This document shows, in pieces, positions 8,549 to 17,943 of a stretch of DNA of 64,000 nt; position 1 is the stretch's first letter, and every line of letters starts with the position of its first letter. Location: NCBI GenBank assembly GCA_001898835.1, contig MKVM01000005.1:62001-126000 (forward strand), in the 5' to 3' direction. The translations under genes were made by a program, and so were the position numbers. The notes under the pieces were generated by a model that had not been told where the DNA came from, made no database searches, and saw nothing but the letters and a program-made list of their open reading frames with translations. Source of the stretch: Micrococcales bacterium 72-143 (lineage in GTDB: Bacteria > Actinomycetota > Actinomycetes > Actinomycetales > Microbacteriaceae).

Positions 8549-9163
8549 TCAGCGGCGAGGTCCGAGCCCCGGATACCGGACCGCGTAGGCGTCCCACCCC
8601 CCCTCGAGGATGCGGAAGCCGGCTTCGACGTCGGGCACGGTGTCCGCGCTCCACGTCGCAAGCAGCTGGATCTGCAGCACGAAGCGGGCGTAGACGCGGA
8701 TCTCGGGGCTCGGCTCGGGGAGGCCGGCCTCCTCGGCGAGCACCGCGGCGAGCGCGTCCTCGTGGCGCAGCCACATGAGCGCCGCGTAGTCGCGGAGCGC
8801 CGGCGTGCCGTTCACGAACTCCATGAAGCGCAGCCGCGCGTCTTCGCCGTGATCGTCGGCGAGGCTCATGAGCCCCTGCCGGTAGAGGTCGCGGAGCGCC
8901 TCGGATGCGGAGACGCCGGGCGCGCGCTCCCTGACGGCGGAGACGATCTGCTCCCGCTGCTCCTCGTCCTCGTCGAAGACGAGGGCCTCCTTCTGGGGGA
9001 AGTGCGCGAACACGGTCGTCGGCGACACGTCCGCCTTTTCCGCGACCTCGCGGATGCTGACCTCGTCGAAGCCGCGCTCGAGGAACAGCAGCGTGGCGGC
9101 GTCGGAGATCGCCTTGCGCGTGGCGGCCTTCTTGCGCTCGCGGCGTCCCTGCGGTGCGGTCAT
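8549..9163 (-). CDS. TetR family regulator, probable repressor of the adjacent MFS pump
   Basis: A 204-residue TetR-type regulator. Residues 8-55 form the helix-turn-helix domain, with AISDAATLLFLERGFDEVS and VSPTTVFAHFPQKEAL typical of the family; the C-terminal ligand-binding part is variable. It is divergent from an MFS drug-efflux gene with 70 bp between them, the usual layout for a repressor that controls itself and the pump. A short inverted repeat that could be its operator lies over the pump's promoter. The ligand is unknown. Confidence 0.88.
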   Translation of the reverse strand: MTAPQGRRERKKAATRKAISDAATLLFLERGFDEVSIREVAEKADVSPTTVFAHFPQKEALVFDEDEEQREQIVSAVRERAPGVSASEALRDLYRQGLMSLADDHGEDARLRFMEFVNGTPALRDYAALMWLRHEDALAAVLAEEAGLPEPSPEIRVYARFVLQIQLLATWSADTVPDVEAGFRILEGGWDAYAVRYPGLGPRR

Positions 9164-9197
9164 GCGGCGAGTCTAGCGGAGTCATTCCGAATCCGTA

Positions 9198-9226
9198 TTG
9201 ACTTCAAAACTGGTATGAGTACAGTT
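9198..9226 (+). promoter_or_regulatory. MFS promoter with probable TetR operator
   Basis: TTGACT at 9198-9203 and TACAGT at 9220-9225, 16 bp apart, form a recognisable promoter; the GTG start follows 8 bases later. Overlapping the spacer and -10 box is the inverted repeat AACTG-N9-CAGTT (9208-9226), well placed to act as operator for the divergent TetR protein. Confidence 0.55.
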
Positions 9227-9233
9227 ATCGACC

Positions 9234-10499
9234 GTGACCACCGAATCCCCCGTCGCCGCCCGGCCCGACTCGCGCCGTGCCTGGGCCATGCTCATCGTCA
9301 TCACCATGCTCACGACCGCGGGCATGACGGTGGTGCTGCCGATCCTCCCCTTCGTCGTGCTGCGCTACGTGACCGAGCAGTCGAGCCTCGCCGTCTGGGT
9401 CGGCGTGCTCGAGACCGTCAACGCGCTGTGCGCCTTCCTCGTCGCACCCATCCTCGGGCGCGTCTCCGACCGCTACGGGCGCCGGCCGGTGATCATCATC
9501 GCCGGCTTCGGCGCCGCCCTCGGCTACCTGCTGTTCGGGATCGGCGGCTCGATCGGGATGCTGCTGCTCGGCCGCATCGTGCAGGGACTCACGGCGGGCG
9601 ACCTGCCCGCGCTGTTCGCGTACCTCGCCGACATCACCCCACCCGAGAAGCGCGCCCGCCGCTTCGGCATCCTCGGCGCCCTCTCGGGCATCGGCACGAT
9701 GGTCGGACCGGCGCTCGGCGGGCTGCTCGCCGCGATCGACATCGACCTGCCCGTGTTCGTGACGGCCGCCATCGCGGCCGTCATCGCGGTGCTGAGCATC
9801 TTCCTGCTGCCCGAGAGCCTCGCCCCCGAGAAGCGCACGGCCCGGCTGCAGCTCACCGCGCTGCATCCCTTCGCCGCCTTCCGGGACGCCTTCCGGCGCC
9901 CCCAGCTGCGGGCGCTCCTCACCGGCTTCGTGCTCGTCGGCATCCCCTTCGGCTTCTTCGTCAACAACTTCAGCGTGCTCGCCCTGGACTCGATCGGATG
10001 GGGCGCGACCCCCATCGGACTGCTCACGGCGGCCGTCGGCATCGTCGACATCGTCATCCAGGGCCTGCTGCTCGGCGTGCTGCTGCCGCGGATCGGCGAA
10101 CGCGGTGTCATCGTGAGCGGCATCGTGGCCCAGGCCGCGGGGCTGCTCGGGCTCGCGCTGGTCGCGTCGCTGTTCGGGGAGCCCTGGCTCTTCATCGTCG
10201 GCACGCTCGCGCTCGCCGCGGGCCAGGGCGCCGCGACGGCGACCATGGACGGCGTGATGTCCAACCAGGTGGGCGACGACGAACAGGGCTGGCTCGCGGG
10301 CACCGCGCAGTCGCTCAGCTCCGCGATCGGCATCGTCGCACCCCTGCTCGCCGGCGCGCTCTACGCGGGCGTGGCCCACGCGGCGCCCTACTGGCTCGGG
10401 CTCGCGATGATGGTCGTCGCCGCCGTGGTCGTCGCGCGGGCGCGGTTCGCGACGCCGACAGCGGCGAACCGCGAGCCCACGGCGACGACCGCCACCTGA
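9234..10499 (+). CDS. MFS drug-efflux transporter, TCR/Tet type
   Basis: A 421-residue major-facilitator transporter with 12 predicted membrane spans, likely a proton-driven drug exporter. The loop between spans 2 and 3 carries the MFS signature GRVSDRYGRRPVIII, and span 5 has the antiporter motif-C-like GIGTMVGPALGGLL, both as in tetracycline-type pumps. GTG 9234 was chosen as start because it lies 8 bases after the TACAGT -10 box. It is controlled most probably by the divergent TetR gene. The true substrate cannot be read from sequence. Confidence 0.88.
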   Translation: MTTESPVAARPDSRRAWAMLIVITMLTTAGMTVVLPILPFVVLRYVTEQSSLAVWVGVLETVNALCAFLVAPILGRVSDRYGRRPVIIIAGFGAALGYLLFGIGGSIGMLLLGRIVQGLTAGDLPALFAYLADITPPEKRARRFGILGALSGIGTMVGPALGGLLAAIDIDLPVFVTAAIAAVIAVLSIFLLPESLAPEKRTARLQLTALHPFAAFRDAFRRPQLRALLTGFVLVGIPFGFFVNNFSVLALDSIGWGATPIGLLTAAVGIVDIVIQGLLLGVLLPRIGERGVIVSGIVAQAAGLLGLALVASLFGEPWLFIVGTLALAAGQGAATATMDGVMSNQVGDDEQGWLAGTAQSLSSAIGIVAPLLAGALYAGVAHAAPYWLGLAMMVVAAVVVARARFATPTAANREPTATTAT

Positions 10500-10519
10500 G
10501 CCCTCGGCGCGATCCGCAC

Positions 10520-11122
10520 TCAGTACGGCTGCTCGACCGAGAGGCCGGTGCGGAGCTCGGGCAGTAGGTGGCCGAGGTCGTTGTGGGTCACCAGCACGGG
10601 CGGCTTCGCCGAACGCACCCGGATGATCGTGAGACCGCAGTTCGCCTGGTTGACGCCGAGCCAGCGCCAGCTCGCCGCGCCGAAAACCTCACGCACGAAC
10701 CAGCCGATCACGAAGTTGTGCGTGATGAGCAGGTCGTGCCGGTCCTCGCGGGTCGGAGCGAGCCACTCCGCGGTCGCGTCGGCCATCTGCGCCTCACCCG
10801 CCTCGATCTCCTCGCGCGTGATGGGGCCGAAGAAGTGCTCCCAGGCGTGCGGCAGGTCGGGCGTCGGCCCCGAGGGGATGCAGTCCATGAGCAGCGCGGA
10901 GGGCTCCGGCTCGATCGCCGGCATCCGCTCCGTCATGATGCGCGCCGTCTCCTGCGCGCGCTGCAACGGCGACGTCCACGCGCCCGTGAACGGGACCCCG
11001 CCCAGCCGTTCGGCGAGTGCCTGTGCCTGGCGCACGCCGCGCGCCGAGAGCGGGCCGTCCGGCAGTCCGTGCTCGGCATCCCGCTGCTCGCCGTGGCGCA
11101 CGAGGTAGAGGAAACGCGACAT
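10520..11122 (-). CDS. Histidine phosphatase (phosphoglycerate-mutase-like)
   Basis: A 200-residue member of the histidine phosphatase superfamily. The N-terminal catalytic motif LVRHGEQ (about residues 7-13) is intact, and the second histidine lies in LLITHNFVIGWF near residue 141. Substrate is unknown; family members dephosphorylate sugars, metabolites or proteins. It begins 10 bp after the stop of the M16 peptidase gene on the same strand, so the two probably share a transcript. It is convergent with the MFS gene. Confidence 0.88.
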   Translation of the reverse strand: MSRFLYLVRHGEQRDAEHGLPDGPLSARGVRQAQALAERLGGVPFTGAWTSPLQRAQETARIMTERMPAIEPEPSALLMDCIPSGPTPDLPHAWEHFFGPITREEIEAGEAQMADATAEWLAPTREDRHDLLITHNFVIGWFVREVFGAASWRWLGVNQANCGLTIIRVRSAKPPVLVTHNDLGHLLPELRTGLSVEQPY

Positions 11123-11132
11123 TCCGGTCCCC

Positions 11133-12488
11133 CTACGCCGCGACCGGCTCGCCGTCGAGGCCGGCGAACGCCGCGGGCGTCACCGGGCCGACCGCGGCCG
11201 CCGAGAGCGGACGGTCCACGAGCTCGGCGGCGAGCTCGCGCACGGCGGATGCGGTGACGGCCTCGATGCGCCGCAGGGTCTCGTCGAGGTCGGCGAACTC
11301 GCCGAGCGTCAGCTCGCTGCGGCCGAGGCGGCTCATGCGCGTGTCGGAGTCCTCGAGCGCGAGCGCCGAGGCACCCGCCAGCTGGCCGCGGGCACGGGCG
11401 AGCTCCTCCTCGGTGATGCCGTCGGCGGCGAGGCGCCGGAACTCGGCGAGCATGAGCTCGGCGACGTCGGGGGCGCGCTTCGGCGAGCACCCCGCGTAGA
11501 GGCCCACGATGCCGGCGTCCGAGTAGCTCGACGCGAAGGAGTAGACGGAGTAGGCGAGGCCTCGCTTCTCGCGGACCTCCTGGAAGAGGCGCGAGCTCAT
11601 GCCGCCGCCGAGCACCGAGTTGAGCACGGTGAGAGCCGGGCGGCGGTCGTCGGCCGCGGGCAGGCCCGCGACGCCGAGGTACAGGTTGACCTGCTCGAGG
11701 GGCCGCTCCACGAGCGCGAGCGGTGCGCCCCGCTCGACGAGCCCGGTCGCCGGATCGCGCCGTTCGACCGGGCGACTCGCGGCATCCAGGTCCCAGCCGG
11801 CCTCCGCGAGCGCCGCGACGGCGACCTCCACGATGCGGTCGTGGTCGACGGCGCCCGCGACGGTGATGACGAGGTCGCGCGGCCCGTAGTTCTCGCGGTA
11901 GTGGCGCCACACCGCGTCGCGGTTGACGGCCCCGATCGACTCGGGGCTGCCGCCGATGGGCCGCCCGAGCGGATGCGCGCCGAACACCGCCTCGAAGAAG
12001 CGCTCCCCCGCGACGTCGCCGGGGTCGTCGTCGGCCATCGCGAGCTCCTCGAGGATCACGCCGCGCTCGTTCTCGAAGTCGTCGGGGTCGATCCGCGACG
12101 ACGCGAACATGTCGGCGAGCACCCGCACGGCCATCTCGAGGTCGCGGTCGCGCACCTTCGCGTAGTAGCAGGTGTGCTCCTTCGCGGTGAGCGCGTTGTG
12201 CTCACCGCCCACCGAGTCGAACGCGACGGCGATGTCGAGTGCACTGCGCGTGCCGGTGCCCTTGAAGAGCAGGTGCTCGAGGAAGTGGGTCGAACCGTAG
12301 GTCACCGGCTGCTCGTCACGCGAGCCGACGGCGACCCAGAACCCGACGGTGGCGCTCTGCGAGCCGGGCACGCGTTCGGTCAGCACGCGCACGCCGCTCG
12401 GCAGCACGGAACGCCTGACGAGCGTGCCGCCCGAGGCGTCGATGCCCAGTTCGGGAAGGTCGAGAGGGAGCTGCACCGCGCCGTTCAT
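11133..12488 (-). CDS. M16 family zinc peptidase (PepR/YmxG type)
   Basis: A 451-residue metallopeptidase related to mitochondrial processing peptidase. The inverted zinc motif HxxEH is seen as HFLEHLLFKGT near residue 66, with the third ligand in the downstream ERGVILEEL region near residue 145; the C-terminal half is the inactive paired domain with the R/Y region REKRGLAYSVYS. ATG 12488 gives the usual family N-terminus; the frame is open further upstream but without support. In actinobacteria and firmicutes this gene normally follows pnp directly; here pnp is 3 kb away and other genes lie between. Confidence 0.93.
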   Translation of the reverse strand: MNGAVQLPLDLPELGIDASGGTLVRRSVLPSGVRVLTERVPGSQSATVGFWVAVGSRDEQPVTYGSTHFLEHLLFKGTGTRSALDIAVAFDSVGGEHNALTAKEHTCYYAKVRDRDLEMAVRVLADMFASSRIDPDDFENERGVILEELAMADDDPGDVAGERFFEAVFGAHPLGRPIGGSPESIGAVNRDAVWRHYRENYGPRDLVITVAGAVDHDRIVEVAVAALAEAGWDLDAASRPVERRDPATGLVERGAPLALVERPLEQVNLYLGVAGLPAADDRRPALTVLNSVLGGGMSSRLFQEVREKRGLAYSVYSFASSYSDAGIVGLYAGCSPKRAPDVAELMLAEFRRLAADGITEEELARARGQLAGASALALEDSDTRMSRLGRSELTLGEFADLDETLRRIEAVTASAVRELAAELVDRPLSAAAVGPVTPAAFAGLDGEPVAA

Positions 12489-12557
12489 CGCCCCGAGCCT
12501 ACGCCATGGACGGCGACCGGTCCCGCCGGGTCTCCCCCGGATTGGGGGCCCGGATGC

Positions 12558-12583
12558 GGACAAACAGACAAGTCTGTCTGTCC
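12558..12583. promoter_or_regulatory. 26-bp palindrome, probable TetR operator
   Basis: Two 12-base arms (left GGACAAACAGAC, right GTCTGTCTGTCC) flank a 2-bp AA centre; 11 of 12 arm positions are complementary. The ACAGAC/GTCTGT core is a common TetR-family operator form. A TACCGT -10-like box follows at 12593-12598. The site lies between the M16 peptidase gene (minus strand) and a tetR gene (plus strand) and could control either or both. Confidence 0.65.
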
Positions 12584-12702
12584 TCATCGTGCTACCGTGA
12601 TCCCGCGGAAAGCGAACGGACCCGAACCGATCGGCCCTTCCCAGCCGGGAACCCGTACCCGGGCCGCCGAGCGGCAACCGATCACCGATGGGTGGTTCGC
12701 CC

Positions 12703-12737
12703 GTGCCGCGGCCGCCCCGCACGGGCGGCCGCGGCAC
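12703..12737. other. Perfect 15-bp GC hairpin in the tetR leader
   Basis: GTGCCGCGGCCGCCC and its exact reverse complement are separated by a 5-nt loop (CGCAC). It lies between the palindromic operator and the TTG start of tetR, so a transcript starting near the operator must pass through it. There is no U-run after it on the plus strand. It could be an attenuator, an RNA-stability element or a terminator for transcripts entering from either side. Confidence 0.6.
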
Positions 12738-12774
12738 CCTGCTCCGCACGAGACCCAGAACGAAGGAGCCAGGG

Positions 12775-13383
12775 TTGCCGATCGACATCGTCAGACCGCC
12801 GAAGCGTCACACTCTCGCGCCGGCGAAGCAGCGCATCCTCGACACCGCGGACAAGCTCTTCTACGACGAGGGCGTCCGCGCCGTCGGCATCGACCGGCTC
12901 ATCGCGGTCTCGAGCGTGACGAAGGCGACCTTCTACAAGCACTACGGCTCCAAGGACCGCCTCATCGTCGAGTACGTCGCGTACCGCCACCTGCAGTTCG
13001 CCGAGGCGATCGATGCGGCCGCCCAGGCGACCGACGACCCCGAGGTGCTGCTGCGCGAGATCGCGGCCGCCCAGGCGCGCATGATCGTCGGGCCCGGATT
13101 CCGCGGCTGCCCCTTCCTGAACGTCGCGACCGAGTTCACCGACCCCGCGCATCCGGTGCGTCGCGCGGTCGAGCACCACCGCGAGTGGTTCCACGCGCTC
13201 CTCGAGTCGCTGCTGCGCGAGCTCGATCACCCGATGCCCGGCGACGCTGCCGACGATCTGGTGCTGGCCCACGACGGGGCGATGGCGGGCGGCTACGCGG
13301 GCGACGCGATCGCGGCGGCCGCGTCCCTGCAGCGCATGTACGACCGGGTACTCGCCTCCGTGCCCGCGCGCGCGGCCGCATAA
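12775..13383 (+). CDS. TetR/AcrR family regulator
   Basis: A 202-residue TetR-type DNA-binding protein. The helix-turn-helix lies at about residues 18-65 (ILDTADKLFYDEGVRAVGID and SVTKATFYKHYGSKDRL), followed by a ligand domain with GFRGCPFLNVATEF, a signature of the TetR_C-type subgroup that often regulates oxidoreductase or efflux genes. The start TTG 12775 is preceded by AAGGAG with good spacing; the frame is open upstream but lacks a better signal. No obvious target gene is adjacent, so autoregulation through the palindrome at 12558 is the simplest idea. Confidence 0.83.
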   Translation: MPIDIVRPPKRHTLAPAKQRILDTADKLFYDEGVRAVGIDRLIAVSSVTKATFYKHYGSKDRLIVEYVAYRHLQFAEAIDAAAQATDDPEVLLREIAAAQARMIVGPGFRGCPFLNVATEFTDPAHPVRRAVEHHREWFHALLESLLRELDHPMPGDAADDLVLAHDGAMAGGYAGDAIAAAASLQRMYDRVLASVPARAAA

Positions 13384-13526
13384 CCTATCCCACCGACGGG
13401 CGAGCGCACCAGGGGTTCGCCCCCTTCCGGATGCCTGCCGTGCGTCCCCGCTAGGGTGAACGCCGCGCGGATCCCCCACCGCGCCGGGAACCCACGAGGG
13501 CCCCGCCACTCGGAAGGAGCACCACC

Positions 13527-13868
13527 ATGATCGTCCTGCCCGCCGTCACCGTCCTCACGCTCATCTACCTCATCGCGACGATCGTCGCTCTCGTCGACGG
13601 CATCCTCCGCGCCCGCGGCCGGGGCACCGCCGTGCTCGCGATCATCGAGATCGTCGTGGCCGCGCTCATGATCCTCGCCCTGTTCGTGGCGATCCCCTTC
13701 GGATCCGTCGCCCTCGGCGTCGTGCTGCTCGTCGTGCTCGTGCTGCAGCTCGTGCTGCGGGGCTCGGTGCGCCGGGGCGGAGCGGCGCTCACCGTCATCG
13801 CGCTCATCGCCACCGCGGTCTGGCTCGTGCTCGCGCTCGGGTGGATCCACATCCCCGGCGTCAACTGA
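13527..13868 (+). CDS. Small four-span membrane protein
   Basis: A 113-residue, almost wholly hydrophobic protein with about four membrane segments (near residues 3-25, 35-55, 57-75 and 88-105) separated by short arginine-rich loops. I do not recognise a family. ATG 13527 has GGAAGGAG 7 bases upstream and a TAGGGT -10-like box near 13453. It stands alone between a tetR gene and a convergent aldo/keto reductase gene. Function is unknown. Confidence 0.7.
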   Translation: MIVLPAVTVLTLIYLIATIVALVDGILRARGRGTAVLAIIEIVVAALMILALFVAIPFGSVALGVVLLVVLVLQLVLRGSVRRGGAALTVIALIATAVWLVLALGWIHIPGVN

Positions 13869-13874
13869 CCCGCG

Positions 13875-13909
13875 CGACCGCGCGGGCGAGCTACGCGCTC
13901 GCGCGGTCG
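13875..13909. terminator. Hairpin shared by convergent gene ends
   Basis: CGACCGCGCG (13875-13884) pairs exactly with CGCGCGGTCG (13900-13909). The right arm encodes the last residues of the aldo/keto reductase, so the structure straddles its stop codon. It probably ends transcripts from both sides. There is no U-run. Confidence 0.45.
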
Positions 13910-14901
13910 AGGGACGCGAGCTGGTGGCGGGTCAGCCGCACGTCGGGCGCCGCCATCACGTCGAACAGCTGGTCGGCGGTGCGCACCGAGACGACCGGCG
14001 CCACGACACCGTCTCTGCTGAGCAGCCAGGCGAGCGCCACAGCGGCGAGAGCCGTCTCGTGCTCGGCGGCCACCCGCTCGAGCGCGGCCACCACCCGGCG
14101 GCCACGACGACCCAGATGCGGCGCGATGTACGTCGCCGCGGGACTCGCGGCGACGTCGGCGCGACTGCGGTAGGCGCCGGTGAGGTACCCGCCCGCGAGC
14201 GGAAAACGCGGCATCACCGCAAGGCCCTGCTGGGCGGCCACGCGAGCAAGACCGCCCTCGTAGCTCGCGCGGTGCATGAGCGAGTACTCGTTCTGGAGGG
14301 CGGTCATGGGTGCCACCCCGAGCAGCCCGCACGCCACGCGAGCCGCGAGCAGGCGGTGGCCGGTGTGGTCCGACATCCCGAAGGTCAGCACCTTACCGCG
14401 CCGGATGAGCTCGTCGACCGTGAGCAGCGTCTCCTCGAACGGCACCTCGGTGTCGTCGATGTGCAGGTAGAGCAGCTCCACGCGGTCGGTGCCGAGCCGC
14501 CGCAGCGAGGCGTCGACGGCCGAGGTGATCGCCGACGCGGAGAGCCCCGGGTGCTCCCTCGACTTGCCGACCTTCGTCGCGATCACGACGCGGTCGCGGT
14601 TGCCTCGACGGTGCAGCCACTCGCCGATCAGCTGCTCGCTGCGGCCGTCGCCGTACGCATCCGCGGTGTCGATCATGTTGCCGCCGAGCGCGGTGAACGC
14701 GTCGAGGATCTCGCCGACCGCCGTGTCCGAGACGGTCGTGCCGAAATGCTTGCCGCTCATCGCGGTCGGGAAGACACGCAGAGCGGTGCCCGGGATGTCG
14801 CGGCGCGGCGGCGAGACGCGGCCCACGATCGCTGCGGTCTCGAGCGTGGTCGGCACGGGGGCGACAGGCGCGGTCAGTGGCTGCGCCGTCCGGATCTCCA
14901 T
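13891..14901 (-). CDS. Aldo/keto reductase
   Basis: A 336-residue NADPH-dependent oxidoreductase of the aldo/keto reductase superfamily; the substrate is unknown. The catalytic tetrad is visible: Asp and Tyr in DTADAYGDG near residue 100, Lys in ATKVGK near 128 and His in LLYLHIDD near 165. The opening 40 residues, rich in Pro and Ala, are an extension not typical of the family. GAGGAGG lies 7 bases before ATG 14901. It is divergent from the PEBP gene. Confidence 0.9.
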   Translation of the reverse strand: MEIRTAQPLTAPVAPVPTTLETAAIVGRVSPPRRDIPGTALRVFPTAMSGKHFGTTVSDTAVGEILDAFTALGGNMIDTADAYGDGRSEQLIGEWLHRRGNRDRVVIATKVGKSREHPGLSASAITSAVDASLRRLGTDRVELLYLHIDDTEVPFEETLLTVDELIRRGKVLTFGMSDHTGHRLLAARVACGLLGVAPMTALQNEYSLMHRASYEGGLARVAAQQGLAVMPRFPLAGGYLTGAYRSRADVAASPAATYIAPHLGRRGRRVVAALERVAAEHETALAAVALAWLLSRDGVVAPVVSVRTADQLFDVMAAPDVRLTRHQLASLDRASA

Positions 14902-15060
14902 GCCCCCACCTCCTCGGGTTGCAGCGAGGCTAGCGCCGCGCGGGGCGCAGAACCGGCAGGTGCACCGGATCGTTATGGATCGTCACCATTTCGTGATGCG
15001 GCCTCGACGGGCGGGACGATGCGTGGCAACGTGGACCGCATCGCATCCGGGAGGTCGATG

Positions 15061-15591
15061 ATGACGAACGATCCGCTGTGGAGACTGCCGGAGGTGGCCC
15101 GCCTCGAGGTGCGGAGCCCCGATTTCGACGACGGCGGGGAGCTGCCCGTATGGGCTCGGGCGCGGGACGCGGGAGGGCAGGACCTCTCCCCCGAGCTGCG
15201 CTGGCTGGGCGCCCCGGACGGCACCCGGAGCTACGTCGTGCGGGTGTTCGACCCGGACGCGCCGACCATGAGCGGCTTCTGGCACTGGGCGGTCTACGAC
15301 CTGCCCGCGTCAATCGATCACCTGCCTCGCGGCGCGGGAACGCCGGCGTCGGGCCTGCTGCCGGCGGGCGCCGTGACGGTCGCGAACGAGCTGCGCGGCG
15401 AGGAGTACACGGGGGCCGCTCCCCCGGCCGGTCACGGGGAGCACCGCTACTTCTTCGTGGTGAGCGCGCTCGCCGTCCCCCGCCTCGAGCTGCCCGCCGG
15501 GATCACGCCCGCCGTGCTCGGCTTCGTGCTCCGCGAGCACGAGCTCGCGCGCGGCACGACGGTCGGCACGAGCGTCACGCCCGCGGCCTGA
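15061..15591 (+). CDS. PEBP/YbhB family protein
   Basis: A 176-residue phosphatidylethanolamine-binding-protein family member, of the bacterial YbhB/YbcL branch; biochemical role unknown. Conserved ligand-site elements are SPELRW, VRVFDPDAPTMSGFWHWAVYD (DPDAP and HW motifs) and the C-terminal HRYFFVV. Two ATG codons lie in a row (15058 and 15061); 15061 is better spaced from GGGAGG. It is divergent from the aldo/keto reductase and convergent with pnp, separated from pnp by a terminator hairpin. Confidence 0.87.
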   Translation: MTNDPLWRLPEVARLEVRSPDFDDGGELPVWARARDAGGQDLSPELRWLGAPDGTRSYVVRVFDPDAPTMSGFWHWAVYDLPASIDHLPRGAGTPASGLLPAGAVTVANELRGEEYTGAAPPAGHGEHRYFFVVSALAVPRLELPAGITPAVLGFVLREHELARGTTVGTSVTPAA

Positions 15592-15596
15592 ACGAC

Positions 15597-15630
15597 GGAT
15601 GCCCGCCCCGCGCGAGCGGGACGGGCATCC
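15597..15630. terminator. Terminator hairpin between the PEBP gene and pnp
   Basis: GGATGCCCGCCCCGC pairs with GCGGGACGGGCATCC (14 of 15 positions) around a GCGA tetraloop. It lies between convergent stops and probably serves both genes. No U-run follows. Confidence 0.65.
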
Positions 15631-15648
15631 GGATGATGCGGGCGGTGA

Positions 15649-17943
15649 TCAGCCCTCGGCGGGAGCCTCCGGGCCCTCGCTGTGGGCGGCCGAACCCTCG
15701 GTGTCGGCCTCCTCGGTCTCGACCACCGGGGCGAGCGACAGCTTGCCGCGGTCGTCCATCTTGGTGATCTCGACCATGATCTTCTGGCCGACCGAGAGCA
15801 CGTCCTCGACGTTCTCGACGCGCTTGCCGCCGGCGAGCTTGCGCACCTCGGAGATGTGCAGCAGGCCGTCCTTGCCGGGGAGCAGCGAGACGAAGGCGCC
15901 GAAGGTCGCGAGCTTCACGACCGTGCCGAGGAACCGCTCGCCGACCTCCGGGTTGACCGGGTTGCCGATCGCGAGCACCTGGGCGCGCGCGGCCTCGGCC
16001 GAGGGGCCGTCGACGGCGCCGATGTAGACCGTGCCGTCCTCCTCGATCGAGATGTCGGCACCGGTCTCGTCCTGGATCGCGTTGATCGTCTTGCCCTTGG
16101 GGCCGATGAGCTCGCCGATCTTGTCGACCGGAATGTTCACCGAGATCACGCGCGGAGCCGTCGGAGCCATCTCGTCGGGGCCGTCGATCGCCTGGTTGAG
16201 CACCGCGAGGATGGCCGTGCGGGCCTCCTTCGCCTGCGACAGGGCGCCCGCGAGCACATCCGAGGGGATGCCGTCGAGCTTCGTGTCGAGCTGGATCGCG
16301 GTCACGAACTCCGAGGTGCCGGCGACCTTGAAGTCCATGTCGCCGAGCGCGTCCTCGGCGCCCAGGATGTCGGTGAGCGCCGCGTAGCGGGTCTCGCCGT
16401 CGACCGTGTCGGACACGAGGCCCATCGCGATGCCCGCGACGGGCGCCTTGAGGGGCACACCGGCGTTGAGCAGCGACAGCGTCGAGGCGCAGACCGAACC
16501 CATCGAGGTGGAGCCGTTGGACCCGAGGGCCTCGGACACCTGACGGATCGCGTAGGGGAACTCCTCGCGGCTCGGCAGCACCGGCACGAGCGCGCGCTCG
16601 GCGAGGAAGCCGTGCCCGATCTCGCGACGCTTCGGCGACCCGACGCGGCCGGTCTCACCGGTCGAGTAGGGCGGGAAGTTGTAGTGGTGCAGGTAGCGCT
16701 TCTTGGTGATGGGCGCGAGCGAGTCGATCTGCTGCTCCATCTTGAGCATGTTGAGCGTCGTGACGCCCAGGATCTGGGTCTCGCCGCGCTGGAAGATCGC
16801 GGAGCCGTGCACGCGCGGGATGACCTGCACCTCGGCGTCGAGCGCACGGATGTCGGTCAGGCCGCGACCGTCGATGCGGACGCCCTCGGTGAGGATGCGG
16901 CCGCGCACGATCTTCTTCGTGACGGCCTTGTAGGCGGCCGACACCTGCGGCGGGATGTCGCCGCCGAGCTCGCCCGCGAGGACCTTCTCGTTGATGGCGA
17001 GCTTGACGCGCTCCTTGAGGGCGTCGTCCGCGTTCTGACGCTCGATCTTGTCGGCGATCTGGTAGATGCCGACGAGCTCGTCGTAGGCGAGCGCGGCGAC
17101 CGCGTCGTACGCCTCCTGGCTGTAGTCGACGAAGATCGGGTACTCCTTGATCTCCTTCGCCGACTGCGCCGCGAGCTGCTCCTGCGCCTTCACGAGCTGA
17201 GCGATGAAGGGCTTGGCGGCTTCGAGACCCTCGGCCACGACGGCCTCGTTGGGCTTCACGGCGCCGCCCTGGATGAGCTCCCAGCTGTGCTCGGTGGCCT
17301 CCGCCTCGACCATCATGATCGCGACGTCCTCGGTGCCGTCGGCCTTCTTCACGACGCGACCGGCGACGACGAGGTCGAACACCGCATCCTTCAGCTGCGA
17401 GAACTTCGGGAAGGCGACCCACTGGCCGCCCTGCTCGCCCGGCGTCGGGATGAGCGCGAGGCGCACACCGGCGATGGGGCCCGAGAACGGCAGACCGGAG
17501 ATCTGGGTCGAGGCGCTCGCCGCGTTGATGGCGAGGGCGTCGTAGAACTCGTCGGGCGCGATGCTCAGGACGGTGATGACGACCTGCACCTCGTTGCGGA
17601 TGCCGTCGGCGAACGACGGGCGCAGGGGGCGGTCGATGAGACGGCAGACGAGGATCGCCTCCGTCGAGGGGCGGCCCTCGCGACGGAAGAACGAGCCGGG
17701 GATCTTGCCGGCGGCGTAGGCGCGCTCCTCCACGTCGACGGTCAGCGGGAAGAAGTCGAAGCCGTCACGCGGATTCTTCGACACGCTCGTCGCGGACAGC
17801 AGCATGGTGTCCTCGTCGAGGTACGCGGCGACGGCGCCCTGGGCCTGCTGGGCGAGACGACCGGTCTCGAAACGGATGGTGCGGGTGCCGAACTTGCCGT
17901 TGTCCAGAACGGCTTCGGCGAACTTGATCTCGGGGCCTTCCAC
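15649..17943 (-). CDS. pnp: Polyribonucleotide nucleotidyltransferase (PNPase)
   Basis: Phosphorolytic 3'-5' exoribonuclease and guanosine-pentaphosphate synthetase of actinobacteria. The 764 residues contain two RNase PH domains (about 20-240 and 340-560; [20 protein letters not shown] in the first, [16 protein letters not shown] in the second), a KH domain ([12 protein letters not shown] near 610) and a C-terminal S1 domain ([18 protein letters not shown] near 675). The start is GTG 17943 with AAGGAG 9 bases upstream. rpsO, its usual partner, is 10 kb upstream on the same strand. An acidic tail ends the protein. Confidence 0.98.
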   Translation of the reverse strand: MEGPEIKFAEAVLDNGKFGTRTIRFETGRLAQQAQGAVAAYLDEDTMLLSATSVSKNPRDGFDFFPLTVDVEERAYAAGKIPGSFFRREGRPSTEAILVCRLIDRPLRPSFADGIRNEVQVVITVLSIAPDEFYDALAINAASASTQISGLPFSGPIAGVRLALIPTPGEQGGQWVAFPKFSQLKDAVFDLVVAGRVVKKADGTEDVAIMMVEAEATEHSWELIQGGAVKPNEAVVAEGLEAAKPFIAQLVKAQEQLAAQSAKEIKEYPIFVDYSQEAYDAVAALAYDELVGIYQIADKIERQNADDALKERVKLAINEKVLAGELGGDIPPQVSAAYKAVTKKIVRGRILTEGVRIDGRGLTDIRALDAEVQVIPRVHGSAIFQRGETQILGVTTLNMLKMEQQIDSLAPITKKRYLHHYNFPPYSTGETGRVGSPKRREIGHGFLAERALVPVLPSREEFPYAIRQVSEALGSNGSTSMGSVCASTLSLLNAGVPLKAPVAGIAMGLVSDTVDGETRYAALTDILGAEDALGDMDFKVAGTSEFVTAIQLDTKLDGIPSDVLAGALSQAKEARTAILAVLNQAIDGPDEMAPTAPRVISVNIPVDKIGELIGPKGKTINAIQDETGADISIEEDGTVYIGAVDGPSAEAARAQVLAIGNPVNPEVGERFLGTVVKLATFGAFVSLLPGKDGLLHISEVRKLAGGKRVENVEDVLSVGQKIMVEITKMDDRGKLSLAPVVETEEADTEGSAAHSEGPEAPAEG

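Noticed and set aside
12688-12774. Upstream extension of the tetR gene (start at 12688)
   Set aside because: The region is the GC hairpin and has no ribosome-binding site; TTG 12775 has AAGGAG.
13924-15057. N-terminal extension of the PEBP gene
   Set aside because: It is antisense to the aldo/keto reductase. A ribosome-binding site and ATG at 15061 mark the true start.
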